Shown here: one piece after another, positions 16,001 to 23,218 of the stretch
Position numbering within the stretch: position 1 is the stretch's first letter
Layout: each line of letters begins with the position of its first letter
Assembly: GCA_934438135.1 (NCBI GenBank)
Contig: CAKSBP010000034.1
Span: 1-32,240, forward strand
From: an uncultured Clostridium sp.
Lineage (GTDB): Bacteria; Bacillota; Clostridia; Lachnospirales; Lachnospiraceae
Reading direction: 5' to 3'
DNA: 32,240 bases
Notes under the pieces: model-generated
What the model was told of the DNA's origin: nothing
Database searches by the model: none
What the model saw: the letters and a program-made list of their open reading frames with translations, nothing else
Program-made: the position numbers and the translations under genes

Positions 16001-16668
16001 TCACTATATTTTTGATAAATCAAAACTCCCTCATAATTCAATTGATACTGGAAGAAAGGCTTTATATAATCATGATTTACGCTATCCAACAGTCCTTTCA
16101 AAACTGTAAAGGTTAGTTCATCTGCCTCTATAAGCATTTTATTGTACTTTTCCATATCCTTCTTATATTCTTTTGCAGAAAGCTCATCTTTAACATTTTC
16201 TCCATACTTCGCAATCTGCTTTACAACCCATACAATCGGTGACAAATTGAATGTGTCTGGTACATACTCACCATTTTCAGAAATTTGAAGCCCCATTACA
16301 GCAATATTAGAATATTCCTTTTCAGGACTTTTTACTTCTACATTAAGCAATTGCTGCATTTTTTCAACACAGATACCTCTTGATAGTTTTCCCATGCATA
16401 TATGTATATTCTGACTAATGATTGGATGCCTTTTAAATAGTTCCTTATCCTCTTTTAATATTTCCTTTAAGTCTTTGTCCGTATTAAAGATATGATGTAA
16501 CCTGAGTACTTTTGGCACTTTCATTTCTGTTCCACCTATTAGGAACTTCTTTTCATTTCTTACTTTCCGCCTGTCTTCTTTCGATTCCATAGGATAATTA
16601 TCCTGGTTTAAAAATTCTATTGTGTGCCAGAAGGACACAACTTTAGATGCTAGTTGTAATTTGTTCAT
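13018..16668 (-). CDS. Large SF1 (UPF1-like, AAA_11/AAA_12) helicase
   Basis: A 1216-residue protein. The N-terminal about 300 residues are of unknown type. Then come a Q-like motif SASLMQQAAVN, Walker A NGPPGTGKTTLLKEI (near residue 350), a long coiled coil (about 560-790) inserted in the helicase, and Walker B MLIVDEAGQASP. Motif III is VGDPKQVQPVV. The second RecA domain has GTVHTFQGKEAAEVVFLLG and VAVTRAKYRLYVIGD. These are all core motifs of UPF1/Dna2-type helicases acting on RNA or DNA. The reading frame is open from 16710, but the ATG at 16668 has AGGAAG six bases upstream and the earlier one has none. As a standalone large helicase among ICE cargo it could be a defence gene. No nuclease domain is visible, so function is open. 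Confidence 0.88.
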   Translation of the reverse strand: MNKLQLASKVVSFWHTIEFLNQDNYPMESKEDRRKVRNEKKFLIGGTEMKVPKVLRLHHIFNTDKDLKEILKEDKELFKRHPIISQNIHICMGKLSRGICVEKMQQLLNVEVKSPEKEYSNIAVMGLQISENGEYVPDTFNLSPIVWVVKQIAKYGENVKDELSAKEYKKDMEKYNKMLIEADELTFTVLKGLLDSVNHDYIKPFFQYQLNYEGVLIYQKYSDEKSFKKNDDSMEDISSLVHSYYTDDLDMVNQAIKSGHYGEQSIMQGDVIRFILALIDTPGQDEKKMDIRADKEALEKCLMPEHLPIGKWPSQYSASLMQQAAVNLALNMQSTDSRIFSVNGPPGTGKTTLLKEIIASTIIERADFLTRYDSPDDAFVEHYFKEGDKAHNGYDKIFYSFYAFKDKELEDYGMLVASNNNAAVENITRDLPNARDLCKGLTTANSDQLSMEEVNDLNQVKALFDLSQNSNCESYHVKLDKKSKDRIVSEKPDIYFSWLAHQFLNNSEIDQEEFNEWGMISVPLGKYSNISSFCYYVLEPLINDFIKSNQKREQRLEQYRAVVNEFTEQMEFVRLLKESIIEQSHAKEKKEKRESKVQNQIQENKNKIKVLKERINELTQLYKSSDANISRIKANINSVKRKFEMLNQLQGLERQKENMKLALQATSEQIIEMEDKLKFRDNIFCLFKKKTERILQIDEVKLKKAEMKNALSILEQQINAEKSNLTKLLHLIGEYEEDILNEEQQKKIWSGEFQASTTYINSLQGDIEKKVSSLAAIQKDYEEELAYMKKTMEMTVLDDDFWNDYDSSEEKKSLNAQLANPWSTKQLDREREKLFYLALQVHKEFVLSSKACRNNYINLEMMWRTRQNKDNETVQYTQYDREQAFGHLLNSLFLFVPVISTTFASVQTFLKDIKQPDKIGMLIVDEAGQASPHIALGSLYRCKKAVIVGDPKQVQPVVTADSDCVRNVFKDDMLQPYLLKTISVQNFADKVNPFGSYLTNTENEEDSEWVGCPLVVHRRCINPMFKISNELCYGNTMKLHTQEPKPGTEIAERFILPYSVWINVKGSEQNPGDKNHFVSEQGKRVCEIVAKGFEKYGDPPDLYIISPFKTVISGMKKMLSESELLQQHRKKVEEWCETNCGTVHTFQGKEAAEVVFLLGCDKHSIESARWVNSNIVNVAVTRAKYRLYVIGDYEVWKESKQLRLVKEKLEWYLECK

Positions 16669-16773
16669 TCTATTCTTCCTGTCCTCGTATATGATTTTTT
16701 TATGTTTCATTGATTATTTTATCATATTATGGTATTTTGTAGTAGTACATAAAAGAGGAATGGAGGAATTTTA

Positions 16774-17256
16774 TTGAATATTGATACAGAATTTATAAAT
16801 ACTATCTTAGAATTAATTACCCAGATTGAGAAAGAAAATTATGGACGTGTATTCCTTTTTCTTCATCAAATTATTCAAGAACAAAAAGATATAGCTAAGT
16901 ATATTCAAGAAAATCCAAAGAATATAAAATCAATACACCAATCTCAATCTCTAGAGGAACTCAAAAATTCAGCCCATAACAGAGTAAATGAAAAAATGAG
17001 TTGCATTATAAGAATGTGCGAACAGTGGGATAAACTCCCGACTGAAAAGAAAGCTACAATTATGATGCTTGCCGAAAAAATGTCTCCTGGCTACTGTTGT
17101 AAAAAGGAAAAGATAAAGGTAATTGTTGAAAATGACTCTGTTTCGTTAAAAGATTATATTGAATCTACGTTTCCAACAATAACATATGACCAGGCAAAAG
17201 AGGCTTTCAATGAAATTTATAAAGACTATGCTACCCAAAATACTTATCCTGAATAA
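16774..17256 (+). CDS. Hypothetical protein, 160 aa, helical
   Basis: A soluble, mostly helical protein with no family I recognise. It starts at TTG (16774), seven bases after GGAGG; there is no in-frame ATG nearby. The sequence begins MNIDTEFINTILELITQIEK. A Cys pair (SPGYCCKKEK) lies near the middle, and the end has SLKDYIESTFP. It is the only plus-strand gene of this cargo block. It is divergent from the helicase, with 105 bases between their starts, and converges on the HTH/ImmA gene. It might work with the helicase, but only position suggests this. Confidence 0.75.
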   Translation: MNIDTEFINTILELITQIEKENYGRVFLFLHQIIQEQKDIAKYIQENPKNIKSIHQSQSLEELKNSAHNRVNEKMSCIIRMCEQWDKLPTEKKATIMMLAEKMSPGYCCKKEKIKVIVENDSVSLKDYIESTFPTITYDQAKEAFNEIYKDYATQNTYPE

Positions 17257-17261
17257 ATTTT

Positions 17262-17295
17262 CAGACCGGCTCCTGAAATGCAGAATGCCGGTCTG
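17262..17295. terminator. Bidirectional hairpin between convergent genes
   Basis: CAGACCGGC/GCCGGTCTG is a perfect 9-bp stem with a 16-base loop. T-rich sequence follows on the plus side and AAAATTTATTC on the minus side. It serves the 160-aa gene and the HTH/ImmA gene. Confidence 0.65.
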
Positions 17296-17316
17296 GGAAC
17301 TTTATTTCTTCTACTG

Positions 17317-18483
17317 TTACATCCTTGAATTTACTCTTAATTTAATCACTTTATTAGGGTCTTCAGCCAATTTAAGAGTACCTTTTTCTAGATATGAGTA
17401 CTCCTCAATCTCAGATGCATAGCACCCTATTTCATCAACGAGCTGCGAAACTGTAACAATATTATTATCCAACAAAAGTTTGAATGCCTGCTTATGTGCA
17501 AAAGGATACTCAACAGGTATCACATCATCTAACGGCTCTCTTTTTCTATATCCTCTTTTCCATAGCTGATCATTTAAATATTTAACCTGGTTTTCCGTTA
17601 GCAAATCTAAACTTTCACATCGCATTATCATCGCTGCAATAGAAACATTCCACTTTTTCTTCAGCTGTATAAAATGGTCCAGGGAAGTTGAATAAATATC
17701 CCTAGAAAAAGTTTCTTCTGGCATCAAAAATGCAGATGCAAATAAGTTAGCCTCATGCTCTAGTTTATTATTAATTACTGTTTTCTTAATATCATCCTCA
17801 CCGAAAAGCCCAGCATGCATAATTAAATGACCAAGTTCATGGGCGATTCCAAATCGCAGCCTGACATTGCATTCCTTCTCTTTACTCATAAATATATACG
17901 GAATACCATCATACCAGACTGATAGCCCATCTATCTTAGAATAATTCATATTAATACACGACTGCATAATACCATTTTGCTGTACCAGAAACGTAAGATT
18001 TTCAATTGGTCCTTTTCCCAGCTTCCAATGCTGCCTTAATATATCTACATACTCCTGTATTTTTTCAAATGGTGCTTCTTCCGTATAGTAATCATAATCG
18101 ACTTTTGGGAGATCCACTTCTGGAAAATCAATATACTTTCTAAGATATTCGTTTATTTCACTAAAAATTGAGATTTTCTCAATACATGCAGCCTTTTCCT
18201 TTATTGTTGTTGTTCTTCGGCTCCTGAAAAAAACTGCACTGTTTGCATTATCATTCGTAGGTATTTCTTTATAAAAAAAAGATGTGGGATATTTTAAAAT
18301 ATCAGATAATTTCACAATTACAGAAGTTGATGGTACTGTTTTCCCTAATTCATACTGTGAAATTGACTGTCTCGTCACATCTATCAGTTCTGCTAATTCA
18401 CCCATTGAATAGCCTCTTGAAATTCTAGCCTGCTTAATGCGATTTGGAACCACCTTTCTATCATTCTTATTCATATCAATCAT
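17317..18483 (-). CDS. HTH (XRE) regulator fused to an ImmA/IrrE metallopeptidase
   Basis: A 388-residue fusion. Residues about 12-70 form an XRE helix-turn-helix (RISRGYSMGELAELIDVTRQ, then ISQYELGKTVPS). Residues about 160-290 form the ImmA/IrrE peptidase with the zinc motif HELGH and a downstream Glu in EHEANLFASAFLMP. The C-terminus continues with a helical domain. ImmA of ICEBs1 cleaves the ImmR repressor to induce the element. Fused XRE-ImmA proteins occur in many mobile elements and toxin-antitoxin-like loci. A role in relieving repression at 9211-9362 is possible but unproven. ATG at 18483 is used; ATG at 18474 is an equal alternative because neither has a strong ribosome binding site. 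Confidence 0.9.
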   Translation of the reverse strand: MIDMNKNDRKVVPNRIKQARISRGYSMGELAELIDVTRQSISQYELGKTVPSTSVIVKLSDILKYPTSFFYKEIPTNDNANSAVFFRSRRTTTIKEKAACIEKISIFSEINEYLRKYIDFPEVDLPKVDYDYYTEEAPFEKIQEYVDILRQHWKLGKGPIENLTFLVQQNGIMQSCINMNYSKIDGLSVWYDGIPYIFMSKEKECNVRLRFGIAHELGHLIMHAGLFGEDDIKKTVINNKLEHEANLFASAFLMPEETFSRDIYSTSLDHFIQLKKKWNVSIAAMIMRCESLDLLTENQVKYLNDQLWKRGYRKREPLDDVIPVEYPFAHKQAFKLLLDNNIVTVSQLVDEIGCYASEIEEYSYLEKGTLKLAEDPNKVIKLRVNSRM

Positions 18484-18533
18484 CCATTCTTCTAATTTTC
18501 TTTCTTCAATTTTAACTTAACATATTGATCCAT

Positions 18534-19298
18534 TTACGAAATCAGAAAATTTATTAATTTCAGCAACCCTCTTCTCGGTAAATCAATCAAAGTCTTGGAA
18601 TCCATCAGAAATTCTTCAGGTCTATGCACTACCCAATTCAACGGGTCGACATGTTCTTCATAATTATCAAATAGATTCTTAAAATAAGCTCGCATATTTA
18701 CATCTGTGATATAATTCGGAAGATTGTGCTTGTATTTATCAATCTTTTTGCTCAATTTACTTATTTTTTCTATGTCTTCCCATATGTATTTTTCCTGATT
18801 TTGAATTTTATGCTTTTTTGAATAATAATAAACTTTTTCTCTAAATGTCCAGTCTCTAGTATCTTTTGTCCATCTCTCTGGATGCTTCGCTTTTGCTTCT
18901 TCATAAACTCGTTTTCGTTTTTCTAATACTTCCCTATCCTCACCTTTATGACGTTCTACTGGACTGACATAGCTTATTCCGCTATGCTTATGCTCTGTGT
19001 TGTACCAGTCTACAAAATGCTGCCCCCAGCGTCTTGCTTCTGTTAAGCTGCCAAATCCCTTTGGCTGATAGTTTGGTCTGTATTTCAGTGTTTTAAAGAT
19101 ACTTTCCGCATATGGGTTATCGTTGCTCACCCTTGGGCGGCTGTTTGATGGTACGATTCCTAGAACGTAACGTGTTTCCAACATGGTTGCTCCTTTCATT
19201 GGGCTTCCATTATCTGAGTGCAACACTAATACACCATCTCTTGTGGCTATCCTTTCAAGCATGGTTGTCCTTCTTATTAATTCACTTGCATGTTCAGC
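18534..19298 (-). pseudogene. IS3-family transposase remnant (orfB 3' half), chimeric
   Basis: The sequence from about 19298 down reads as the second half of an IS3 OrfB integrase. It has AEHASELIRR, the second catalytic Asp in LHSDNGSPMKGA, the third catalytic residue in NPYAESIFKTLKYRP, then WYNTEHKHSG. The N-terminal half with the first catalytic Asp and the whole orfA are missing, so it is inactive. The open frame extends upstream to 19382 only by reading out-of-frame through the end of the MBL gene. After TRDWTF (near 18840) the last about 95 residues no longer look like IS3, suggesting fusion to another truncated gene or an unusual tail. No terminal inverted repeats were found. Confidence 0.82.
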
Positions 19299-19342
19299 CT
19301 TTTTCAAAAATAAAGTGTGGGCTAACAGTTCGCTGATTACTG

Positions 19343-20182
19343 TCAACCCATAACTATCGTTCCTTCCTGATCTGTCCTGCACACTTTACCTCCATATCGC
19401 TGCAACCTCTTCAGCACCCACTTATTTGGATGGCCATACGTATTGTCCTTTCCAACACTTATCACTGAAATATCTGGACTTACTGTCTTCAAAAACAGGA
19501 TTCCGCTTGCCGTTGATGAACCGTGATGGGATATCTTCAGAACATCCACATTCACGTCATATTTTTTTATAATTGTGTTTTCTATGGTTGCTGGTATATC
19601 TCCAGTAAACAAATAGCTTTTGTTTTTGGTGTCCAATCGGATAACAACACTGGCCGAATTACTGTCCCAATATTGCATATTCTTCTCAGGAGATAAAACC
19701 AATGCCTTCGTTCCTGAACCAAAACTAAGCGTCTGACCAGACGAAACTGTATTGTAAACTAATCCAACATCACGCAATGCTGCCATCATTTCCTTGTATT
19801 CATATGTCTTGCTTGAATATCCATCTGAATAGAACTTCTTAACCTCGAAGTTCTTTAGCAGTAGGTCTGCTCCTCCCATGTGATCGGCATCCGGATGTGT
19901 TACGATAAAGTTCTCAATCTCATCTACACCTTGCTTTTTCAAGTACTTCTCCAGCTGCGGATACATCTTCTCTGTACCAGTATCAATCAGCGTGTTTACC
20001 TGTCCACTCTGAATCAATGTAGCATCTCCCTGTCCAACATCTACAAAGTGTACTACTGCATTGCCTTTCATATTCCTGGTACTGCTCTCCAGACTACCAA
20101 TTCCTGCTATGCTACTTAAATCTATACTCCTAGTTATCGTACATACCAAAATCAACACTGCCATTACATATCTCTTTTTCAT
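19343..20182 (-). CDS. Secreted ComEC/Rec2-type metallo-beta-lactamase-fold protein
   Basis: A 279-residue MBL-fold protein like the hydrolase domain of ComEC. An N-terminal signal or anchor (KKRYVMAVLILVCTITRSI) is followed by VVHFVDVGQGDATLI, the metal motif THPDADHMGG, the second-site YLFTGDIP, and ISHHGSSTAS plus GKDNTYGHPN. Such stand-alone proteins are common in Firmicutes conjugative elements; the substrate is probably a nucleic acid or phosphodiester outside the membrane (family knowledge, not shown here). It ends abruptly at TDQEGTIVMG, about where homologues usually have some ten more residues. The IS3 remnant begins 45 bases later, so the 3' end may be slightly trimmed. The start has GAGG eight bases upstream. 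Confidence 0.87.
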   Translation of the reverse strand: MKKRYVMAVLILVCTITRSIDLSSIAGIGSLESSTRNMKGNAVVHFVDVGQGDATLIQSGQVNTLIDTGTEKMYPQLEKYLKKQGVDEIENFIVTHPDADHMGGADLLLKNFEVKKFYSDGYSSKTYEYKEMMAALRDVGLVYNTVSSGQTLSFGSGTKALVLSPEKNMQYWDSNSASVVIRLDTKNKSYLFTGDIPATIENTIIKKYDVNVDVLKISHHGSSTASGILFLKTVSPDISVISVGKDNTYGHPNKWVLKRLQRYGGKVCRTDQEGTIVMG

Positions 20183-20194
20183 TCTATCAACCTC

Positions 20195-20240
20195 TTATCC
20201 ACATTTTTATCCACATACTGTTTCCAATAGATCTAGATCT
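20195..20240. other. Origin-like site: two perfect DnaA boxes and a 12-base palindrome
   Basis: TTATCCACA occurs at 20195-20203 and 20207-20215 in the same orientation, 12 bases apart. The perfect palindrome AGATCTAGATCT is at 20229-20240, and a very AT-rich stretch follows to about 20285. The site lies in the only gap between the MBL gene and an HTH gene of replication-initiator appearance. Two consensus DnaA boxes this close are unlikely by chance. Confidence 0.55.
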
Positions 20241-20300
20241 TATATTTTCTTTTTCCGTATCTAGTAGTTATTGTTTAATTAGTGTGTCCCTGTGTCACCC

Positions 20301-21065
20301 CTATGGCGGAAAGAAAGCACCCATAACCATAATGGATGCTTCTATTACTGTTTGCTGGTCAGCTAGATAAATTTTTCTTTGCCTTCTCCGATGACATGAT
20401 CGAAATGACTTCCGGATGAAACGGACTATCCTGATTTTATGTTGCAGAAAATGTTTTACCAATGATACGGGAATAGAAGACTTTGCACATACATTCTTTA
20501 TTACTTGCGCACGTGAATGACTCTGTACTGAATTCTTCTGGTTCTCCTGACCACTATGTAACTCCTCTGGTTCTTCAAATGGAACGGCATCAGCTTCCAT
20601 CCATTCCTCCTGTGTCTCTTCTACACTCATGGCTGCCATTTCATCCAAATCAATTTCCTGCTCTACGCTAACCTGGTTATCTTCTTTCTGGAACAGCTCA
20701 TCAAACTCAATGCTTTCCATGTCTCCAGAAACCTTTTCCTCCTGCTGCTCTTCTTCCTCTCTAACAGTCTCTTTTTCACGTTTTATTTCTTCCAGGAGAA
20801 GAATGTTAAATGCATATAAATTTGACGTCTGTTTGCCCATATTATAACGTTTCTCAATGTTAATATATCCTCTTTCCTGAAGCTTCTTTGTGGCGCGCTG
20901 TATCGTTCTCCGACTTACCCCACATTGCTCGGCAATGGTCTGTACGGCCGGATAACATGCTCCGGATCGATTTGACTTATAAACAAAATAATGAGCTACC
21001 AGCTTTTCCTTGGCTGTTAGCTCACAGTTATTACATATTATATTTAACATTTCAAATTTTTTCAT
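20301..21065 (-). CDS. HTH protein, possible replication initiator or regulator of the element
   Basis: About 254 residues. The N-terminal winged-helix domain (1-90) includes LTAKEKLVAHYFVYKSNRSG, VQTIAEQCGVSRRTIQRATK and LQERGYINIEKRY. This fold is shared by phage and plasmid replication initiators and replisome organisers. An acidic low-complexity middle (about 110-195) and a basic C-terminus follow. The frame is open from 21194, but ATG at 21065 has GAGGGG nine bases upstream and lies after the preceding gene's stop. The last dozen codons run through a terminator hairpin (20309-20340). In the +1 frame a stop occurs at 20363-20365, just ahead of that hairpin, so a small frameshift near 20366-20425 is possible. 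Confidence 0.75.
   Translation of the reverse strand: MKKFEMLNIICNNCELTAKEKLVAHYFVYKSNRSGACYPAVQTIAEQCGVSRRTIQRATKKLQERGYINIEKRYNMGKQTSNLYAFNILLLEEIKREKETVREEEEQQEEKVSGDMESIEFDELFQKEDNQVSVEQEIDLDEMAAMSVEETQEEWMEADAVPFEEPEELHSGQENQKNSVQSHSRAQVIKNVCAKSSIPVSLVKHFLQHKIRIVRFIRKSFRSCHRRRQRKIYLADQQTVIEASIMVMGAFFPP
20309..20340 (-). terminator. Terminator hairpin overlapping the HTH gene 3' end
   Basis: AGCATCC pairs with GGGTGCT (one U-G, valid only on the minus strand) around an 11-base loop and is followed by TTTCTTT. It would end the long transfer transcript before the origin-like site. Confidence 0.55.
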
Positions 21066-21087
21066 TTTAACATTCCCCTCTTTATCT

Positions 21088-22476
21088 TTAACTTGTTTTG
21101 TACCTGGTGAACACATCACCAATATCTTCACCGCATGGCTTATATAAATCCGGCTCATATTGTCCGTTAACCGCCGTAACTTCTTGCTGTTCATAATACT
21201 CTTTAATTACTTCAAATTCATGTACCGGAAGGAAATTGAAATATAAAACAATTTGCTTCCCGGTACCTTTCAATATTTCAATCGCCTGATTTACCCATTG
21301 AATCTCATAGCATTTACCACCAGCAACCAGGATAATTTGATCCGCTGCATTTTTTATCACCTGGTATACCCAATCAGTATTTTCCTGCATATTTCCCAAG
21401 TCCAGGAAAATAAAATTACAACCATTATCCTGGTTGAACTGTGTATTCTCAAAATAGTCAATATCATTCCGGATGAAATGTCCACTCACTTCTTTCATAT
21501 AACTGTTTGAGTCCTCTGCAATCTTCCTAAGATGTAAATGACTATTTGCTTCCGTATAGGAAACTTTTGCACCAGAACGCCGAAGGTACTCGCACATATG
21601 GAATGCAGCCGTTGTTGTCCCAGTTCTTCGTTCCGTTCCCACTACCGCTATCATAGCGTTACTACAGTTCCATTGACTTTTAATTAAAATCTGTTTTTGC
21701 GATTTTGTAAACTGATTCAAGGTATTTACATTCGTATTCTTATCTGATTCTCTATTTTGTACGATTTGGCTTAATAACGGTCGTCCCTCTGTCATTTTAA
21801 CTTTCTGCTTGCTAAAAATATTTACTTCAGATACTGGTTTTTCTTCAGGAATACCTTCCTCTCGGGGTACCGGTTCTTCTTGCGGAATACTTTTCTCTTC
21901 AGATGTCGGCTCTTCCTCAGGAATGCTTTTCCCTTCAGGCTCCGGCTCTTTCTCTGGAATATCTTCCCCTTCAGACTCCGGCTCTTCTTCCGAAATGCTT
22001 TCCTCTTCAGGCTTCGGCTTCTCCTCCGGAATACTTTCCTCTTTAGACTCCGAATCTTCTTCTAGAATACCTTCCCCTTCAGACTCCGACTTTTCCTTAG
22101 CAAGTAACTCTAACATTCTTTTTTCAATATCTGATGCAAAATCCAATAAAACAACCATACCCTGTGCGGCCTTCGTACACCAATCTGGATTTTCTCTACT
22201 CCGCTCATCTATCATAACAACAACCTGGCTGTCTGGATTAATCAGTTTAAATGATTCAAAAGCCTCCAAAATATTGTCCTGATATGCCTGTTCTTCCTTA
22301 AATATATTAATGTCAATTATCAATGCCTGAAGCTCCGTATTTCGTAAATCTTGTTTAATAATCTTCATTAAATGCTGATATGTAAGATTAGTATCTATAT
22401 ATTTTTTAAATACATATTTATCATGCAAAAAGTCAAGTTTCTCCTGATTTTGCTCAGATGACATATAAAATATCAT
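21088..22476 (-). CDS. TadZ/CpaE-like ATPase with pseudo-receiver domain
   Basis: A 462-residue protein. Residues about 1-125 look like an atypical receiver domain (ALIIDINIF, QVVVMIDERSR). A Glu/Pro/Ser-rich repeat linker of about 84 residues follows, then a ParA/MinD-type ATPase with AMIAVVGTERRTGTTTAAFH. The P-loop is degenerate: it has RRTGTTT where ParA has KGGxGKT, as in several CpaE/TadZ proteins. The later part has FIFLDLGNM and a normal fold length. TadZ localises Tad pilus machinery; TadC- and TadE-like genes occur 9 kb upstream in the same element. ParA-like plasmid partition is the alternative. ATG at 22476 has AAAGGAG six bases upstream; the frame is open from 22494 without such a site. 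Confidence 0.78.
   Translation of the reverse strand: MIFYMSSEQNQEKLDFLHDKYVFKKYIDTNLTYQHLMKIIKQDLRNTELQALIIDINIFKEEQAYQDNILEAFESFKLINPDSQVVVMIDERSRENPDWCTKAAQGMVVLLDFASDIEKRMLELLAKEKSESEGEGILEEDSESKEESIPEEKPKPEEESISEEEPESEGEDIPEKEPEPEGKSIPEEEPTSEEKSIPQEEPVPREEGIPEEKPVSEVNIFSKQKVKMTEGRPLLSQIVQNRESDKNTNVNTLNQFTKSQKQILIKSQWNCSNAMIAVVGTERRTGTTTAAFHMCEYLRRSGAKVSYTEANSHLHLRKIAEDSNSYMKEVSGHFIRNDIDYFENTQFNQDNGCNFIFLDLGNMQENTDWVYQVIKNAADQIILVAGGKCYEIQWVNQAIEILKGTGKQIVLYFNFLPVHEFEVIKEYYEQQEVTAVNGQYEPDLYKPCGEDIGDVFTRYKTS
21826..22077 (-). repeat. Seven tandem 36-bp repeats coding for 12-residue units
   Basis: Inside the TadZ-like gene, units such as EESIPEEKPKPE, EESISEEEPESE, GEDIPEKEPEPE and GKSIPEEEPTSE follow each other in frame, seven in all. 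In DNA the unit begins around CTTCAGGAAT on the plus strand. The third position of several codons has diverged, so the array is not freshly expanded. Confidence 0.85.
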
Positions 22477-22477
22477 T

Positions 22478-23218
22478 TTATTCTCCTTTCCCATACTTCT
22501 GTAAATACAACTTAGCTTTTACTCTTCTGGTCTGTAAATCCTGATATGGTTTTCCATCAATGGAGCTGATTGCCCAGTTTCCTCCCTTGCCAGGACATAT
22601 TTCATATTTCGCACAGAAATAGTCCGTTGCATACTCAAGATCCTCTGCAATTTTAAGCTGCTCATATACGTTCGGAAAAGATGTGCTGCATTCCATTGCA
22701 AAGAAATTAAGCTGTGTCTGCAAATCATCCCAGGCTTTTCCGCATACCTGCGAAAAACTTGTCAAAGCTAATTTATTACCATTCCATCTTCCTCCTCCCC
22801 ACTGACACAAGCCAAAATGAAGATTGCCATTATTCGCCGAAGGATTGAAACTGCTCTCAGCTGCAATATTCCCCATTGCAGCGGCAGCTCCTATATCGCT
22901 GAACCCACATCCTTTGAGGAAATTCCATACAGCCTCTTCAGATTTAGAATATTGGTCAATCTCGATATTACTAATCTTCGGAGAACCGTCCGCAAGAACC
23001 GGTTCTCCCAAAATTCTTTTAATGCTATCCGATAATTGTATACTAATGACTGTAGTCACTGTATCAATCGGATGCTCTACCATATAAACTATGGAAGAAA
23101 ATAAAAATACAAATAACATCAGGATAGAAATTATTAGAACTAAAAAATCACTTCTTTTCTCTTCAAACTTCATATCAGCTGCAGTTTTCGCAATCTTTAA
23201 TGCTGTCAATAAATCCAT
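22478..23218 (-). CDS. Membrane-anchored phage-tail-lysozyme-type cell-wall hydrolase (conjugation)
   Basis: A 246-residue protein. One transmembrane segment (about 25-48, LVLIISILMLFVFLFSSIVY) places the rest outside. Residues about 90-240 form a phage tail lysozyme domain: AVWNFLKGCGFSDIGAAAAM, NIAAESSFNPSA with the likely catalytic Glu, and FGLCQWGGGRW. Such enzymes open peptidoglycan for the conjugation channel, like VirB1. The ATG follows the VirB4 stop directly, with AGGAGG seven bases upstream. The stop is one base before the next gene's start, so translation is tightly coupled. Confidence 0.88.
   Translation of the reverse strand: MDLLTALKIAKTAADMKFEEKRSDFLVLIISILMLFVFLFSSIVYMVEHPIDTVTTVISIQLSDSIKRILGEPVLADGSPKISNIEIDQYSKSEEAVWNFLKGCGFSDIGAAAAMGNIAAESSFNPSANNGNLHFGLCQWGGGRWNGNKLALTSFSQVCGKAWDDLQTQLNFFAMECSTSFPNVYEQLKIAEDLEYATDYFCAKYEICPGKGGNWAISSIDGKPYQDLQTRRVKAKLYLQKYGKGE

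Noticed and set aside
16669..16710. Fourteen extra residues on the helicase
   Set aside because: No ribosome binding site precedes the ATG at 16710, while AGGAAG precedes the ATG at 16668.
18534..19382. An intact transposase gene starting at 19382
   Set aside because: The first about 28 residues are the MBL gene read in another frame, and the first catalytic Asp and orfA are missing.
21066..21194. N-terminal extension of the HTH protein
   Set aside because: It overlaps the end of the TadZ-like gene in another frame. A strong ribosome binding site supports ATG at 21065.
21826..22077. CRISPR array
   Set aside because: The regular 36-bp units have no spacers and encode an in-frame protein repeat. 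No cas genes are present.
21809..22282. Plus-strand ORF of 157 aa rich in Ser/Gly
   Set aside because: It is the antisense shadow of the 12-residue repeat region and has no ribosome binding site.
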